Of a stretch of 64,000 bases of DNA, positions 18,231 to 27,789 are shown piece after piece (the stretch's first letter is position 1; the number at the start of each line of letters is the position of its first letter). The DNA lies in contig NZ_CP036281.1 of the NCBI RefSeq assembly GCF_007750395.1, positions 223,211 through 287,210 on the forward strand, written 5' to 3'. A program made the position numbers and the translations under genes. Source of the stretch: Polystyrenella longa. GTDB lineage: Bacteria; Planctomycetota; Planctomycetia; Planctomycetales; Planctomycetaceae. Below the pieces are notes generated by a model, which was not told the origin of the DNA, ran no database searches, and saw only the letters and a program-made list of their open reading frames with translations.

Positions 18231-21041
18231 TTACGCCAGACCGACCCGTTTGCGGATGGTCCATTCGATAATCAGACATCCACAAAGTAACCCCAGAATC
18301 GACCAGCTTGGCCAGGTCGCCTGTCGCTGGATTTCTTCAGTCACCAACGGTTTCAAGTCCGTCAAAAAAGCGACCTCGCTCATCGAGGTGGGAGGAATTA
18401 CAATTCCGCCCGTCAATTGCGCGAGTTGTTCTAACGTCGTCAGGTCGCAACGGGTATCTACCAACTCTCCCGTTACGGGTGAATCGAATCGAATGGGAAC
18501 AGACGGAGTTCCTTCGAATTCTTCCTGAGCGAGTAATTCGCTCACTTTCGCACCTTCAACCTGGATTTCGTAATCGCCGGGACTGAGAGGAGCAAACTGT
18601 CCCCGGTACCTTCCGGGGATCTGCTGATCCGCACGGAGCTCAACTTGTGATTTCGTTTGACCCTCTTGTTGGACACTGGCAGTAAGGATGCCATCGGTAA
18701 CGGGTCGTTGTTGAGGGTCGGATAAGGTGACCTCGACTTCAACCGGTTCCCCACTATTGTAATTCTCTTTATCCGTGCGAATCTTTACGTATTGGGAACC
18801 GCTCGAAATATCTCGTGCGACGACACTACGAAGCAGTTGTCCCCAGAAGCGGTGATGGTAGAGATCTCCCTTACGGGCACGCAAATGATAGGTCGCCGGC
18901 GAGGAAATATAGGTGACGGATCCTTTACCGACCAAATGCCAACAGAGGAACGAAGGGGTCTCGCCCTGCTGCTGCAGAAAATTGGAACCAGACAGACTGG
19001 CAACGGAAATCAGATTGTGACTGGTTGGTTTGGGAATCGAAAAGGGTGAAAGGTAATAGATCGGCATCGTCCGACTGGTTTCTTCCCAAAGCTTCTGATT
19101 ATTGCCGCCCGAATTACCCGTCAGATTGAGGGCACCCATGTTCTGGCCTGCAGGAGTCAGTTGTAATGCATAACCTTTGTTGTTGTTCACGGGGAAGGGG
19201 GAAGTCTCGACCGGCAGGATTTCACCAATCGGTCCATTGATGTACCGCTGCGGCATCGATTCGGTCCCCGCGATGATAATCACATTACCTCCACGGCGAG
19301 TCACATATTCATACAGGGAATCCTGGGATTGCTGCGAGAACTTACTCGGCTCGATATCGCCCAGAATGACCACGCGGTAACGAGCCCATTCATCCACCGT
19401 CTGAGGAAGACTGGAGGTTAACGAAGGAGGACCCGTTGCCGTGATCTCCGGATCGAAAACCAGTTGATCGAAAGTCACTTTCTCGTCGCGATCAAACAGA
19501 TTAACGAGGTATCGATATTCCCAACGCCAAACCTGGTCCGCCAGCAGAATGTGCATCTCATCATCCACGACATCGACCGAAACGGTGACCTCGTTATTAT
19601 CCTCTCGCGCTTCGTTCTCAATCGCTTCCACGGTTAAAGTGAATTCATGTCGGCCAAGTTCCTGTTTGGGAGCAACGAAACTAAGGCGATGATGCGAGCG
19701 GTCGGAGAGAACGTCTATCGTCTGACTGTCGATAACCTGGTCTCCCTTCATCAGCCGCACGACGAGCAGTTCAGCTTCACAATCGATGGTGTCAATCATC
19801 GTTTCAAAGGTGATGTTATCTTCCTTCATCACGGCTGCTGGCACTTCCGGAGCGTGCAGAATGACATCCCGGATTTTCCGAACGTTACCAATAGGAACCG
19901 GATAGATGGGAAGTTTACCAAGCCCATTGGCAACCCGTTCGGGGGTGCGGTCTGTAGCGACGGTCTGTTTTCCATCTGTTAGTAAGATGACAGCCGAAAG
20001 CGATTGTTGTCCTGCTTCCTGATTGAGAAGATCGAGCATCGCTGAAAGGTTAGTCGCACTGGCCGCATTTGATTTAGAAGACGCCTCTTTAGCGGTTTGC
20101 GAACTTGTCGCCAGCGTCAACTGTTCCCCCCAGGTCGGTTGGGTTAACGCGGCTGGTGAACTGTCGAAGACGTATCGTTTGACATTAACCTGATTGGTCA
20201 GATCCTTCAGCCAATCCTGCTCTGCGGAATTCAATGCGGCTTCTACTTTTTCGAGTCGTGAACTTTGTGAACCAGGAATGGTGGCATCCACCGTTGCGGG
20301 AATCATGTCATAAGCCAACTGGTTGACTACACGCAATTCCTTTTCTACCTCCGACTTCAGATCGGCAAACAGACTGATTTGGGCGTAATCGACGACCGTG
20401 TCTGCCGCAGCGTACGCGGCTTGCATTTCTTTCAGATGGGGTGTCAATTGATTATTTAGCATTCGATCCAGGTCGCTGAGGTCCGCATTGTTCGGCAAAT
20501 CAGGCCGAGTCTGTAATGCCGTTAGCTGAGTCTGTGTCCGTTCAATAATGTTGGGGAGCCGTTTTAAACGCTCCTGGATCTTGTCAGCTGGTTCCGCCTG
20601 CTGCATCGCCTGAATGGTTGACGAGAATTCTGTTTGCAATGCTTTCAGGTCGAGTTGTAAACGGTCGAGCAAGGTCACCGTCGTTGGAGTTGTTGTCTCT
20701 TTGGCGGCGACTTCCCACCGTTCATCCTGGGTGGGATTGAGTGGATCGATAGTCTGCATACTCTCGCTTACGTCAGCAACAACCGCGATGGTACGACGTG
20801 TTTCCTGCCGGATGGTGGTACGTAAGGTCGGCCCCAATAGCATCCATAATAGTGCTGCGAGTCCCAGGAACCGAAATCCCCAGAAGAGCCAGACAATCTT
20901 TCGGCCCGACCGTCGGTATTCCGTATAAAGCGTCACTGTGAACAGCGCAACGATCGCCAGGCCGATCAACAGAATCTGCGTTGGCGAAAACGGCCCCTCG
21001 AAAGCGGCTTCCTGAATGACTTGTACCTGATCGTCTGGCAT
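18231..21041 (-). CDS. Membrane VWA-domain protein with glutamine-amidotransferase-like region
   Basis: 936 residues. Two N-terminal transmembrane helices (about 23-42 and 52-68) precede a von Willebrand A domain with the metal-site motif DVSES (near residue 90). The domain is split by a long helical insertion of about 200 residues before the LLTDGKQT segment. After it come an Ig-like/CARDB-like beta region, a class I glutamine-amidotransferase-like fold around YRVVILGDIEP and NVIIIAGTESMP, another beta domain and a final transmembrane helix. No catalytic Cys-His pair is evident in the amidotransferase-like part. The gene follows the BatA-like gene by 63 bp. With MoxR such proteins are thought to act in periplasmic complex assembly or stress tolerance; the specific target here is unknown. 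Confidence 0.85.
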   Translation of the reverse strand: MPDDQVQVIQEAAFEGPFSPTQILLIGLAIVALFTVTLYTEYRRSGRKIVWLFWGFRFLGLAALLWMLLGPTLRTTIRQETRRTIAVVADVSESMQTIDPLNPTQDERWEVAAKETTTPTTVTLLDRLQLDLKALQTEFSSTIQAMQQAEPADKIQERLKRLPNIIERTQTQLTALQTRPDLPNNADLSDLDRMLNNQLTPHLKEMQAAYAAADTVVDYAQISLFADLKSEVEKELRVVNQLAYDMIPATVDATIPGSQSSRLEKVEAALNSAEQDWLKDLTNQVNVKRYVFDSSPAALTQPTWGEQLTLATSSQTAKEASSKSNAASATNLSAMLDLLNQEAGQQSLSAVILLTDGKQTVATDRTPERVANGLGKLPIYPVPIGNVRKIRDVILHAPEVPAAVMKEDNITFETMIDTIDCEAELLVVRLMKGDQVIDSQTIDVLSDRSHHRLSFVAPKQELGRHEFTLTVEAIENEAREDNNEVTVSVDVVDDEMHILLADQVWRWEYRYLVNLFDRDEKVTFDQLVFDPEITATGPPSLTSSLPQTVDEWARYRVVILGDIEPSKFSQQSQDSLYEYVTRRGGNVIIIAGTESMPQRYINGPIGEILPVETSPFPVNNNKGYALQLTPAGQNMGALNLTGNSGGNNQKLWEETSRTMPIYYLSPFSIPKPTSHNLISVASLSGSNFLQQQGETPSFLCWHLVGKGSVTYISSPATYHLRARKGDLYHHRFWGQLLRSVVARDISSGSQYVKIRTDKENYNSGEPVEVEVTLSDPQQRPVTDGILTASVQQEGQTKSQVELRADQQIPGRYRGQFAPLSPGDYEIQVEGAKVSELLAQEEFEGTPSVPIRFDSPVTGELVDTRCDLTTLEQLAQLTGGIVIPPTSMSEVAFLTDLKPLVTEEIQRQATWPSWSILGLLCGCLIIEWTIRKRVGLA

Positions 21042-21104
21042 GAGGTCTCTACAAAGAACGGAGTAATCTTAGGACGCTGAAAATCTAAAAATGGAAACGG
21101 CTTA

Positions 21105-23333
21105 TTATTCCGTAGTTAAACTTCCGGAATAACGGCGGCGAGCGATGAACAGGGTTAACAACATTTCCGCAGCAAAACAGAACAAAGCGATTAATAGCAA
21201 GTATGTCCAGAAAGGGGTCGGGGGTGGTTCAGCCTGCTCGTAACGACTAATGTCTTCAGGCTGTTGTTCTCCAAATTGAAGTCCACCCTGTTCGATTAAC
21301 TGCTGTTGCAGCGCTTCACTTAAGGGCGTCAGCGTCGATTCCTCCCGGTTGCGGGAGACATAAAATGGAGTCAGCAATTGGGGATCTGCCTCCTCTGATT
21401 TTAATTCAAGCTGATATGAACCGGGCCAACTGGTGTCGGCGAAGAAGACACGGTTTTCTCCTTCTTGGTGAAGAACCGCCGGTCGCTTGGTTTGGGAAAG
21501 TGGTGTCTTCACTTCCAACAGGTTCGTTTCGATCTGACTGTTCGTACTGAATCGGAATGTTTCTCCCGGTTCCAGATTAAGCTGGGCTGCAGAAGGCTGC
21601 GCCAGATAGAGCAACCATTCCTGAATCATCGCCACGTACAATCGGCAGATCGGCAGGTTCGACCAATCGAGGTCGAACGGAATCGATTGCACAACAACGC
21701 GACCCCGACCGAGGAAGTTTTCTACAACGAGGGGACTGCCTGACGCAGTTTCCAGCCAGATTCGATTGCTGGGAAAATTATCAGGAGCGGCTTGTCGAAT
21801 GTATTCCGTCAAGCGGACTTCGTGGATGTCGAGACGTTCCAGGTCGCCGATAATGTTTAACGCCGAGTGTGTTCGTTCGGGGGGAATCAGCACGTCATAT
21901 GGTTGTTCCGTTGGAGTATCACTCCGAAGACCTTCCAGCGGCAAAGGTGCCAGTCCGGCGCCGCCGCGATGAAAGGACGCGTTGAAACTGTCCAGGTTCG
22001 TTTCTGGTCCTGGGATGATCCAGAGACCACCTCCATTGCGAACGAATCGGGTGAGATTCTGCATTACTGCTTCCGAAACAGCGGGGACTTCCGTTAACAG
22101 CAGACAGGCGTAGGGGTCCAGGTTTTCGCCTTCCAGGTCTTCCCAACGGATCAATCTGGGTTCAAATACTGATTTCCAATGATCGATTTCCCGCGCGATG
22201 GAAGATTGGCCCAGAGCAGCAAGAATCAACCGTACGCCTCCAGAAGGAGGTTCAACATTCTCGGCGCTGCTGACAATAAGGAGTGGGATTCGCTCCACTA
22301 CGGAGAGTATTCTTTCGCTACGGTTGTCGAGTTTTAAATCATCTTTTACTGGGGTACTGCATTCGACACGCACGATCCCCGTCTCCGTGGCGGCGTAATC
22401 AAAATCAACCTCGGCAGTTTCGCCTGGTTCAATGCTGGGAATGCTGGACCCACCGATGTCGGTTTCATTCGCCTTCCATTCGAGCGACACATTCTTGATC
22501 GGTTGTGTTCCGCGATTCCGTACAACAGCAGTGAAGGTAACCAACTCGTCGAGTGAGACATGTGTGCGAAGACTACGAATTTCTTCCAGCGAAATATTCT
22601 GATATGTATTTCCCGGAGTGACAGAGGGAGTCCAGACCTGAATCGACGTACTGATGGCAGCGCGTTCCTGCTGGTGACGAATCTTCTGCCAGAGCGTATT
22701 CGAATCGGCCTCCCAGCCTTCCGCAAAACCATCGGTGAATAATTTGATTTTCCGCAGGTAAACGTCCTGTTCTGGTTCGGTCTCCATTGACAACATTAAC
22801 GTAGCGCCCAGGTTGGCACTGGCCATCGTCGGTTCCAGCTTGTTGAGATCCTGTTTGAGCCGAGAGCGTGTATCGCTGGAAAGTTCCAGTGCCGCAGGAT
22901 ATAGCCAATCGGGCCGCTCCCCGGCAAGCAACACACGGAGTTGTGTTCCGTCATTCAGTTCGTCCAATTCTTCGTTGACAGCTATTTTCAGTTCATCGAA
23001 GAGTGTTTGGTTTTGCTGCTCCAAGTCGGTAGAGAGGGAAACATCAATGATCAGTACGACTTCTTCTTGAACCGTCCCGAAGCCGAATAGACCGCTGGAG
23101 ACCATGGGTTGTGCGATCGCAAGAATGATACCCAGAATGACCAGCGTACGGAGAATCATGAGTATCAGCTCGTCGATCCGTTTCATACGGCGCTGATGAA
23201 TGATCTCCGGGGCCAGGAACTGCATCGCTCCCCAACTGACAACTTCGCGCTGGCGACGTCGCAGCAGATGTATGACCACCGGAATAGCGGCCAACGGCAA
23301 AGCCCAGAGAAAAAGAGAACCGAGAAAACTCAC
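21105..23333 (-). CDS. BatA-like N-terminal domain / VWA membrane protein
   Basis: 742 residues. The N-terminal region, with a first helix, HLLRRRQREVVSWGAM, then RRMKRIDELILMILRTLVI, is the BatA (aerotolerance regulator) N-terminal domain with two membrane helices. A VWA domain begins at VVLIIDVSLST, whose D-x-S-x-S is the metal-site motif. A beta-sandwich and an amidotransferase-like region follow, and a C-terminal helix lies near 705-725. The start is GTG, supported by AGGAG six bases upstream. That ribosome-binding site overlaps the TAG stop of the DUF58 gene, implying translational coupling. Its place between DUF58 and a second VWA gene matches the known moxR-DUF58-bat gene order. Confidence 0.9.
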   Translation of the reverse strand: MSFLGSLFLWALPLAAIPVVIHLLRRRQREVVSWGAMQFLAPEIIHQRRMKRIDELILMILRTLVILGIILAIAQPMVSSGLFGFGTVQEEVVLIIDVSLSTDLEQQNQTLFDELKIAVNEELDELNDGTQLRVLLAGERPDWLYPAALELSSDTRSRLKQDLNKLEPTMASANLGATLMLSMETEPEQDVYLRKIKLFTDGFAEGWEADSNTLWQKIRHQQERAAISTSIQVWTPSVTPGNTYQNISLEEIRSLRTHVSLDELVTFTAVVRNRGTQPIKNVSLEWKANETDIGGSSIPSIEPGETAEVDFDYAATETGIVRVECSTPVKDDLKLDNRSERILSVVERIPLLIVSSAENVEPPSGGVRLILAALGQSSIAREIDHWKSVFEPRLIRWEDLEGENLDPYACLLLTEVPAVSEAVMQNLTRFVRNGGGLWIIPGPETNLDSFNASFHRGGAGLAPLPLEGLRSDTPTEQPYDVLIPPERTHSALNIIGDLERLDIHEVRLTEYIRQAAPDNFPSNRIWLETASGSPLVVENFLGRGRVVVQSIPFDLDWSNLPICRLYVAMIQEWLLYLAQPSAAQLNLEPGETFRFSTNSQIETNLLEVKTPLSQTKRPAVLHQEGENRVFFADTSWPGSYQLELKSEEADPQLLTPFYVSRNREESTLTPLSEALQQQLIEQGGLQFGEQQPEDISRYEQAEPPPTPFWTYLLLIALFCFAAEMLLTLFIARRRYSGSLTTE

Positions 23334-23342
23334 ACGCGACTC

Positions 23343-24311
23343 CTAGACTTTGATGCCAGCATTACGGCGGGAAAGGTATTGAGCGAGAACAGTTCCCAAC
23401 TCGGAGCCAGTGTTTAATTGAAAGTATTCGCAACCCATTTCCACAGCACGTCTTTGCAATTGTGTTTGGAATTCATTCAGCCGCTTCAAGTACCCTTTGC
23501 GGACTGCATGAGGATCGACGTCGAGAATGAGGTTGTCCTCTTCCAGACATTCGAACTTGGACATTTTGTCGAATTTGAATGTTAGCTCTTCGGGGGCAAT
23601 CGTCTGGAAAATCAGGATTTCATGACCGCGTAATCGAAGATGGTGCAGTGCCTGAGTAAGCGGTTCGAGTTCTTCAAAACAATCGGAAAAGAGCAGGATC
23701 ATTCCTTTCCGTTTCATTCGCCGTCCCAGTTCATGCAGGGAAGTCGAGAGGGAGGTCATTCCGGAAGTCTCTTCGTTGAGTAAGGTGCTGAGTAGCGACT
23801 GCAAATGTGTCGCGCTGGAGCGGGGCGGAATGAACTTTCGAATGGATTGATCGATTAAGGTGAGCCCAACTGAATCGCGTTGCCGCAGAACCAGTCGTGA
23901 GAGACAGGCGGCAGCCAGCCGGGCGTAGTCGAATTTGCTGATGGTGGAGCCGCTGTATTTCATCGAACCACTGGCATCAACGACCATCATTGCCTGTAAG
24001 TTCGTCTCTTCCTCAAACTGTTTAATGTAATATCGATCCGATTTCGCAAAGACATGCCAGTCGATCAGCCGAATTTCATCCCCCGCTGTGTAGGGACGGT
24101 GCTGGGCGAATTCGAAGCAGCCCCCTTTGTGCGTGGAGCGATGTTTGCCCGTCAGAAAACCATCCACCACCCGCTGTGTCAGTAACTCCAGGTGCCCTAT
24201 CTGCCGCAGAACATCCGGATCGAGCAAAGTATGTTTCTTGCTCTTCGGTTGCGGCTCCGCGTCATTAGAACGCTTGATCCAAGACGCCTTTTTCAGAACG
24301 GAAAGTTTCAT
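23343..24311 (-). CDS. DUF58 domain-containing protein
   Basis: 322 residues, soluble. The DUF58 signature is clear: GKHRSTHKGGCFEFAQHRPY, then GDEIRLIDWHVFAKSDRYYI and a VWA-like strand MMVVDASGSMKYSG with an intact metal-site motif (DASGS). DUF58 proteins are regularly encoded next to MoxR AAA+ ATPases and are thought to work with them as adaptor or chaperone partners. The stop codon lies within the ribosome-binding site of the next gene. The upstream moxR gene is separated by 322 bp containing an inverted repeat, which is unusually far for this pair. The start at 24311 lacks a strong ribosome-binding site. Confidence 0.93.
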   Translation of the reverse strand: MKLSVLKKASWIKRSNDAEPQPKSKKHTLLDPDVLRQIGHLELLTQRVVDGFLTGKHRSTHKGGCFEFAQHRPYTAGDEIRLIDWHVFAKSDRYYIKQFEEETNLQAMMVVDASGSMKYSGSTISKFDYARLAAACLSRLVLRQRDSVGLTLIDQSIRKFIPPRSSATHLQSLLSTLLNEETSGMTSLSTSLHELGRRMKRKGMILLFSDCFEELEPLTQALHHLRLRGHEILIFQTIAPEELTFKFDKMSKFECLEEDNLILDVDPHAVRKGYLKRLNEFQTQLQRRAVEMGCEYFQLNTGSELGTVLAQYLSRRNAGIKV

Positions 24312-24633
24312 ACGGAGGTAATTCTCTGAGGTAAATAAATGAGCGTATTTATCGTGACTCTAAATAGTGATCTTTGTTTGGACCACGATATGGTTGTGTT
24401 ATTTGTCAATGTCTTGGATATAGGGTTCTTTTGTGATCATAATTCTCTTTCAACACTAAGGCTCGAAGTCACGAAGGATTTATTGATGTCTGTTTACTCA
24501 TGAAGTTAGTGGACGAATTCTTATTTCTTAACAGGAATTGTCTTCTTCGTGTTTTTCTTCGTTCCTTCGTGACTTTGTGTTTCAAATGAAACAACGACTC
24601 TTTAAGTCATGAGACGCTTCACTGAAGGCGATC
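24312..24633. repeat. Intergenic region with CACGAA-type inverted repeat, inside the moxR cluster
   Basis: No gene is visible in these 322 bp. AAGTCACGAAGGA at 24466-24478 is the exact reverse complement of 24563-24575, with 84 bp between the arms. The right side also carries several TTCGTG/TTCTTCGT units. Related ACCACGA motifs occur in gaps at 46535-46598 and 53686-53695. It may be a small dispersed repeat inserted between moxR and its DUF58 partner. Confidence 0.55.
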
Positions 24634-25680
24634 TTACACTCGCGCCGGTTGACCATTCGCCCGTGTGCGGCCTTGCTGTTTGAGGGTCGTGATAATCGCT
24701 TCAATCACATGATCGGTGCTGACTCCCGCTGCTTCGGCGTTGAAGGTGGGGATGATTCGATGTCGCAAGATAGGCAGCGCGACTGCTTCGACGTCGGCGG
24801 TGGTGGCATGATATCGTTCATGCAGAATGGCGCGAGCTTTCGCCGCCATCAGTAGATAAATACTCGCCCGGGGTCCCGCTCCCCATTGAACCATCTCTCC
24901 CATTCCATCGGGAAGTAATCCCTCTTCAGGGCGAGTCATGCGGGCCAGTTGCACGGCGAATTCGTAGACATGATCCGCCACAGGGACTCTGCGGACAACC
25001 TTTTGCATCTGTAGAAGATCTTCACCAGTAATGACGGGGCTCAGGTCACACAAATATTCGGTGGTGGCGCGACGGCAGATTTCAATTTCATTGGCAAAGT
25101 CGGGGTAACCCAGGTGTAGCTTGAACATGAACCGGTCGAGCTGGGCTTCGGGTAATGAATAGGTTCCTTCCTGCTCGATTGGGTTCTGTGTCGCCAGGAC
25201 GAAAAAAGGATCGGGAAGCATGTAGGTTTCATCACCCACGGTCAGTTGCCGTTCCTGCATTGCTTCAAGTAATGCACTTTGGGTTTTCGGCGGTGTTCGG
25301 TTGATCTCATCCGCCAGAATGATGTTGCCGAACAGGGGCCCTTTCACAAAACGAAAGGCCCGTTTGCCGGTCGTGCGGTCCTCTTCAAGTACGTCCGTTC
25401 CCGTGATGTCGGCCGGCATCAGGTCCGGGGTGAACTGAATTCGTTTGAAATCAAGGTGCAGCAATTGGGATAAGGTCGAGACCAACAATGTTTTTGCCAG
25501 CCCCGGCATTCCCTGCAAAATGCAGTGGCTGCGACAAAGAATAGCAATGAGCATCTGCTCCATCACATCGTCCAGCCCGACGATGATTCCCTGCATCTGC
25601 TCAATCAGTTGCTGGTATTGCTCGTGCAGTTTTTTAACAGCGGCCAGTTCTTCGGGAGTGACTTCAGGTTCGGAACTCAT
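24634..25680 (-). CDS. MoxR-family AAA+ ATPase
   Basis: 348 residues. Walker A is GMPGLAKTLL, with the alanine typical of MoxR proteins. The Walker B/sensor region is LADEINRTPPKTQSALLEAM followed by ERQLTVG, and ATQNPIEQEGTYSLPEAQLD contains sensor 1 and the arginine-finger region. MoxR ATPases act as chaperones for maturation or assembly of partner complexes, generally with VWA-containing proteins, which here follow directly. Sixty-one base pairs separate it from the upstream prenyltransferase-like gene, suggesting cotranscription. The family call is secure; the client of this system is not known. Confidence 0.95.
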   Translation of the reverse strand: MSSEPEVTPEELAAVKKLHEQYQQLIEQMQGIIVGLDDVMEQMLIAILCRSHCILQGMPGLAKTLLVSTLSQLLHLDFKRIQFTPDLMPADITGTDVLEEDRTTGKRAFRFVKGPLFGNIILADEINRTPPKTQSALLEAMQERQLTVGDETYMLPDPFFVLATQNPIEQEGTYSLPEAQLDRFMFKLHLGYPDFANEIEICRRATTEYLCDLSPVITGEDLLQMQKVVRRVPVADHVYEFAVQLARMTRPEEGLLPDGMGEMVQWGAGPRASIYLLMAAKARAILHERYHATTADVEAVALPILRHRIIPTFNAEAAGVSTDHVIEAIITTLKQQGRTRANGQPARV

Positions 25681-25741
25681 AGGGGACTCGTCAGTTTGAG
25701 AAAAGGTGATAGACAGATCGAGTGTTTGGATTGGCGGTTGG

Positions 25742-26932
25742 TTAACGTTGATAGATCGGTAGCATCTGATAAGGAGGAGTGAGCGAAAGTACCATCAACG
25801 AGGTTGTGTAGACGTCGCCCATCTGAGACTCGTGTCGCGATTCACGATCCCAGGCACCGGTCGAGCGTTGATTGCTGGTGATTGTTTCCAGATAAGTCGG
25901 GAAAAACTGATCCCAATAATCGCCGCCCAGCAGAAACATTGCCTGACTGCAGTAGTACGCGCTGTAGTGGTAACGGTCATCAGGATGTCGGCGGCGGTTG
26001 TAAGTGTCGAACGGGTTTTTCAGAATCCAGTCGCCCGCGGCGCGTGCCATAGGAGTATTGTGATCTCCCGCCATCGCCAGTGATACGACTCCTCCCGCAA
26101 CGGTGGCACCGCTGGCGTAATACTCTTCAGTCCAGCTTTTGTTAAGTGTATAGACAAAACCACCGATTTGCGGATCGAAGGAGCGTTTGATGTACCCCAT
26201 CGCATCCTCAACGTATTCCTGAGGAACCTCGAACCCAGCGTTCTTTGCGGAGCGATAAAACATCAGGTTCCAGGCGGAAGCGGTCAGGTCGGAATCGTTA
26301 GGACCGTAAGGGCGATGATATCGCCAGCCTCCTTTGTCTTGTGGGTTCCTCTTAGGAAGAGTCTGTCGCATCCGGGAATAAGCGAGTGCATCATCGATCC
26401 CCTTTTTGATTCGAGCAGACATTGGACCGCTCGTTTGCCCGTAGGCTTCACCCAGCATCAAGCCGGAGATGGCATGATGGTAGTTCGGACGGGAACCCCC
26501 AAGGGAAATGATGCCTGAGGACTGTTGCGATACAAGAACAAAGTTGATCGCTTTGTCCAACTGCCTTCCATAGGGACCATGTTGTGGGATGTGCCCCCGG
26601 GACAGGAATGCCATGATGCACAAGGACGTGATGCCCGGTTGCCCGGAACGGGGCGCCATAAAGGAGCCATCCGCCTGTTGATTTGCGGAGATGTATTTGA
26701 GCCCTCGATCGACGGCAGTATCGATCTTCTGCCACTGTGCCGGAGTCAGGCGGTCTGACGGGTTGTCCGTCCCATCAGCTGCAGATGCTGTTGAAATACA
26801 GAGAGAACTTGTTCCCCAGAGGAGCAGGAATCCAAGGGAGAGTAGGGCAGGATACGTCGCTCGCCAAATCCTGAAGGGAGTGGCTTGTTTTGAGAGGCTT
26901 CTATCCGGGACTTGGCCCTGCGTGAACAGCAT
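25742..26932 (-). CDS. Exported squalene-cyclase/prenyltransferase-repeat protein
   Basis: 396 residues. A hydrophobic segment near 30-48 ending in ASA-ADG indicates a signal peptide. The mature part is a chain of alpha/alpha-toroid repeats of the squalene-hopene cyclase / prenyltransferase type, with QW-like motifs such as QQADGSF, DKGGWRYHRP, DPQIGGFVY and RSTGAWDRE. The DxDD acid motif of true squalene cyclases is not apparent, so a structural or binding role seems likelier than cyclisation. Such proteins often accompany MoxR/VWA clusters in planctomycetes, and this gene is 61 bp upstream of moxR. GGAAGG lies 11-16 bases before the ATG. Confidence 0.85.
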   Translation of the reverse strand: MLFTQGQVPDRSLSKQATPFRIWRATYPALLSLGFLLLWGTSSLCISTASAADGTDNPSDRLTPAQWQKIDTAVDRGLKYISANQQADGSFMAPRSGQPGITSLCIMAFLSRGHIPQHGPYGRQLDKAINFVLVSQQSSGIISLGGSRPNYHHAISGLMLGEAYGQTSGPMSARIKKGIDDALAYSRMRQTLPKRNPQDKGGWRYHRPYGPNDSDLTASAWNLMFYRSAKNAGFEVPQEYVEDAMGYIKRSFDPQIGGFVYTLNKSWTEEYYASGATVAGGVVSLAMAGDHNTPMARAAGDWILKNPFDTYNRRRHPDDRYHYSAYYCSQAMFLLGGDYWDQFFPTYLETITSNQRSTGAWDRESRHESQMGDVYTTSLMVLSLTPPYQMLPIYQR

Positions 26933-27145
26933 CCAGTTCTGCCTTCCGTCAATCTATTCTCGTGTGAGGGAATTTCGACCACAAGCCTGGGGGCGTACTG
27001 AGAATATAAATACACCCTCTATACTGACGAAAATAGATCCGGTTCGGACCGCTGTAATTACGAGAATTCCTTTTATTTTGTATAAAAATTACCAGTCCCG
27101 AGTCGGAGGAATTCGAGTGGAGACCAGGCGCATGCGCGGCCAAAT

Positions 27146-27165
27146 AACGCAATTCGCATTGCGTT
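27146..27165. repeat. Short perfect inverted repeat downstream of nrdR
   Basis: AACGCAAT at 27146-27153 pairs with ATTGCGTT at 27158-27165 around a TCGC loop. It lies within the roughly 300 bp between the nrdR stop and the next gene. There is no proper T run on either strand, so it is a weak terminator candidate. I see nothing else in this gap. Confidence 0.5.
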
Positions 27166-27231
27166 TCGAGCAAGCAGCGGGAAAATCGCTTCAAGATAGG
27201 AACGACGGTCAGTGGGAGACCAGGAGAAAGA

Positions 27232-27687
27232 TTACCCGTCTGAACGTAAAATCGGATTGAGTTCGACGACGAAGTCTCTTACGTCTTTGAATTCCCGGTA
27301 GACCGAGGCGAAGCGGACGAAGGCAACCTGATCGACATTGCGGAGGGCTTCGAAGACTTGTTCTCCAATGTAGCGGCTGTCGACTTCTCGTTCGAAGTTC
27401 TCGTAGATATTGACTTCGACTGACTGAATGATGTGTTCAATGTCTTCGGCGCTGATAGGGCGCTTGTAGCAAGCCTTTTCGAGACCGGCGCGGATTCGCT
27501 CCCGATCGAAAGGGACACGCAGGCCATCTTTTTTAACGACCTTTAGCGGGACTTCTTCGATTTTTTCATACGTCGTGAACCGACGTCCGCAGTGGAGACA
27601 TTCGCGACGTCGGCGAATAGAAAACTCCTGATTGCCGCGGGAGTCGATCACTTTCGTCTCCCCCTGCCTGCAGAACGGACACATCAT
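27232..27687 (-). CDS. nrdR: Transcriptional repressor NrdR
   Basis: 151 residues, the usual NrdR length. An N-terminal zinc ribbon (CPFC and CLHC pairs, with [17 protein letters not shown]) is followed by the ATP-cone domain beginning [22 protein letters not shown]. NrdR senses ATP/dATP and represses ribonucleotide reductase genes through NrdR boxes. No ribonucleotide reductase gene lies in this window, so it acts in trans here. Two adjacent ATG codons (27687 and 27684) are possible starts. A strong hairpin lies about 76-102 bases upstream. The assignment is secure. Confidence 0.96.
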   Translation of the reverse strand: MMCPFCRQGETKVIDSRGNQEFSIRRRRECLHCGRRFTTYEKIEEVPLKVVKKDGLRVPFDRERIRAGLEKACYKRPISAEDIEHIIQSVEVNIYENFEREVDSRYIGEQVFEALRNVDQVAFVRFASVYREFKDVRDFVVELNPILRSDG

Positions 27688-27762
27688 GAGTCCAGCTACT
27701 CCTGATAGAAATCTCGACCAATAACACGCCCCAGCCAGGCCGAGTGGATGGCTCCTCTTTGT

Positions 27763-27789
27763 GATGTTCGTCCAGCAGGGACGAACATC
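27763..27789 (-). other. Hairpin upstream of nrdR
   Basis: GATGTTCGTCC at 27763-27773 pairs perfectly with 27779-27789 around a five-base AGCAG loop. No T run follows on either strand, so it is not a standard terminator. It lies 76-102 bp upstream of the nrdR start and could be an operator or part of the nrdR leader. The rest of the 720-bp gap up to 28407 holds one further structure (28261-28313) and no convincing gene. Confidence 0.6.
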
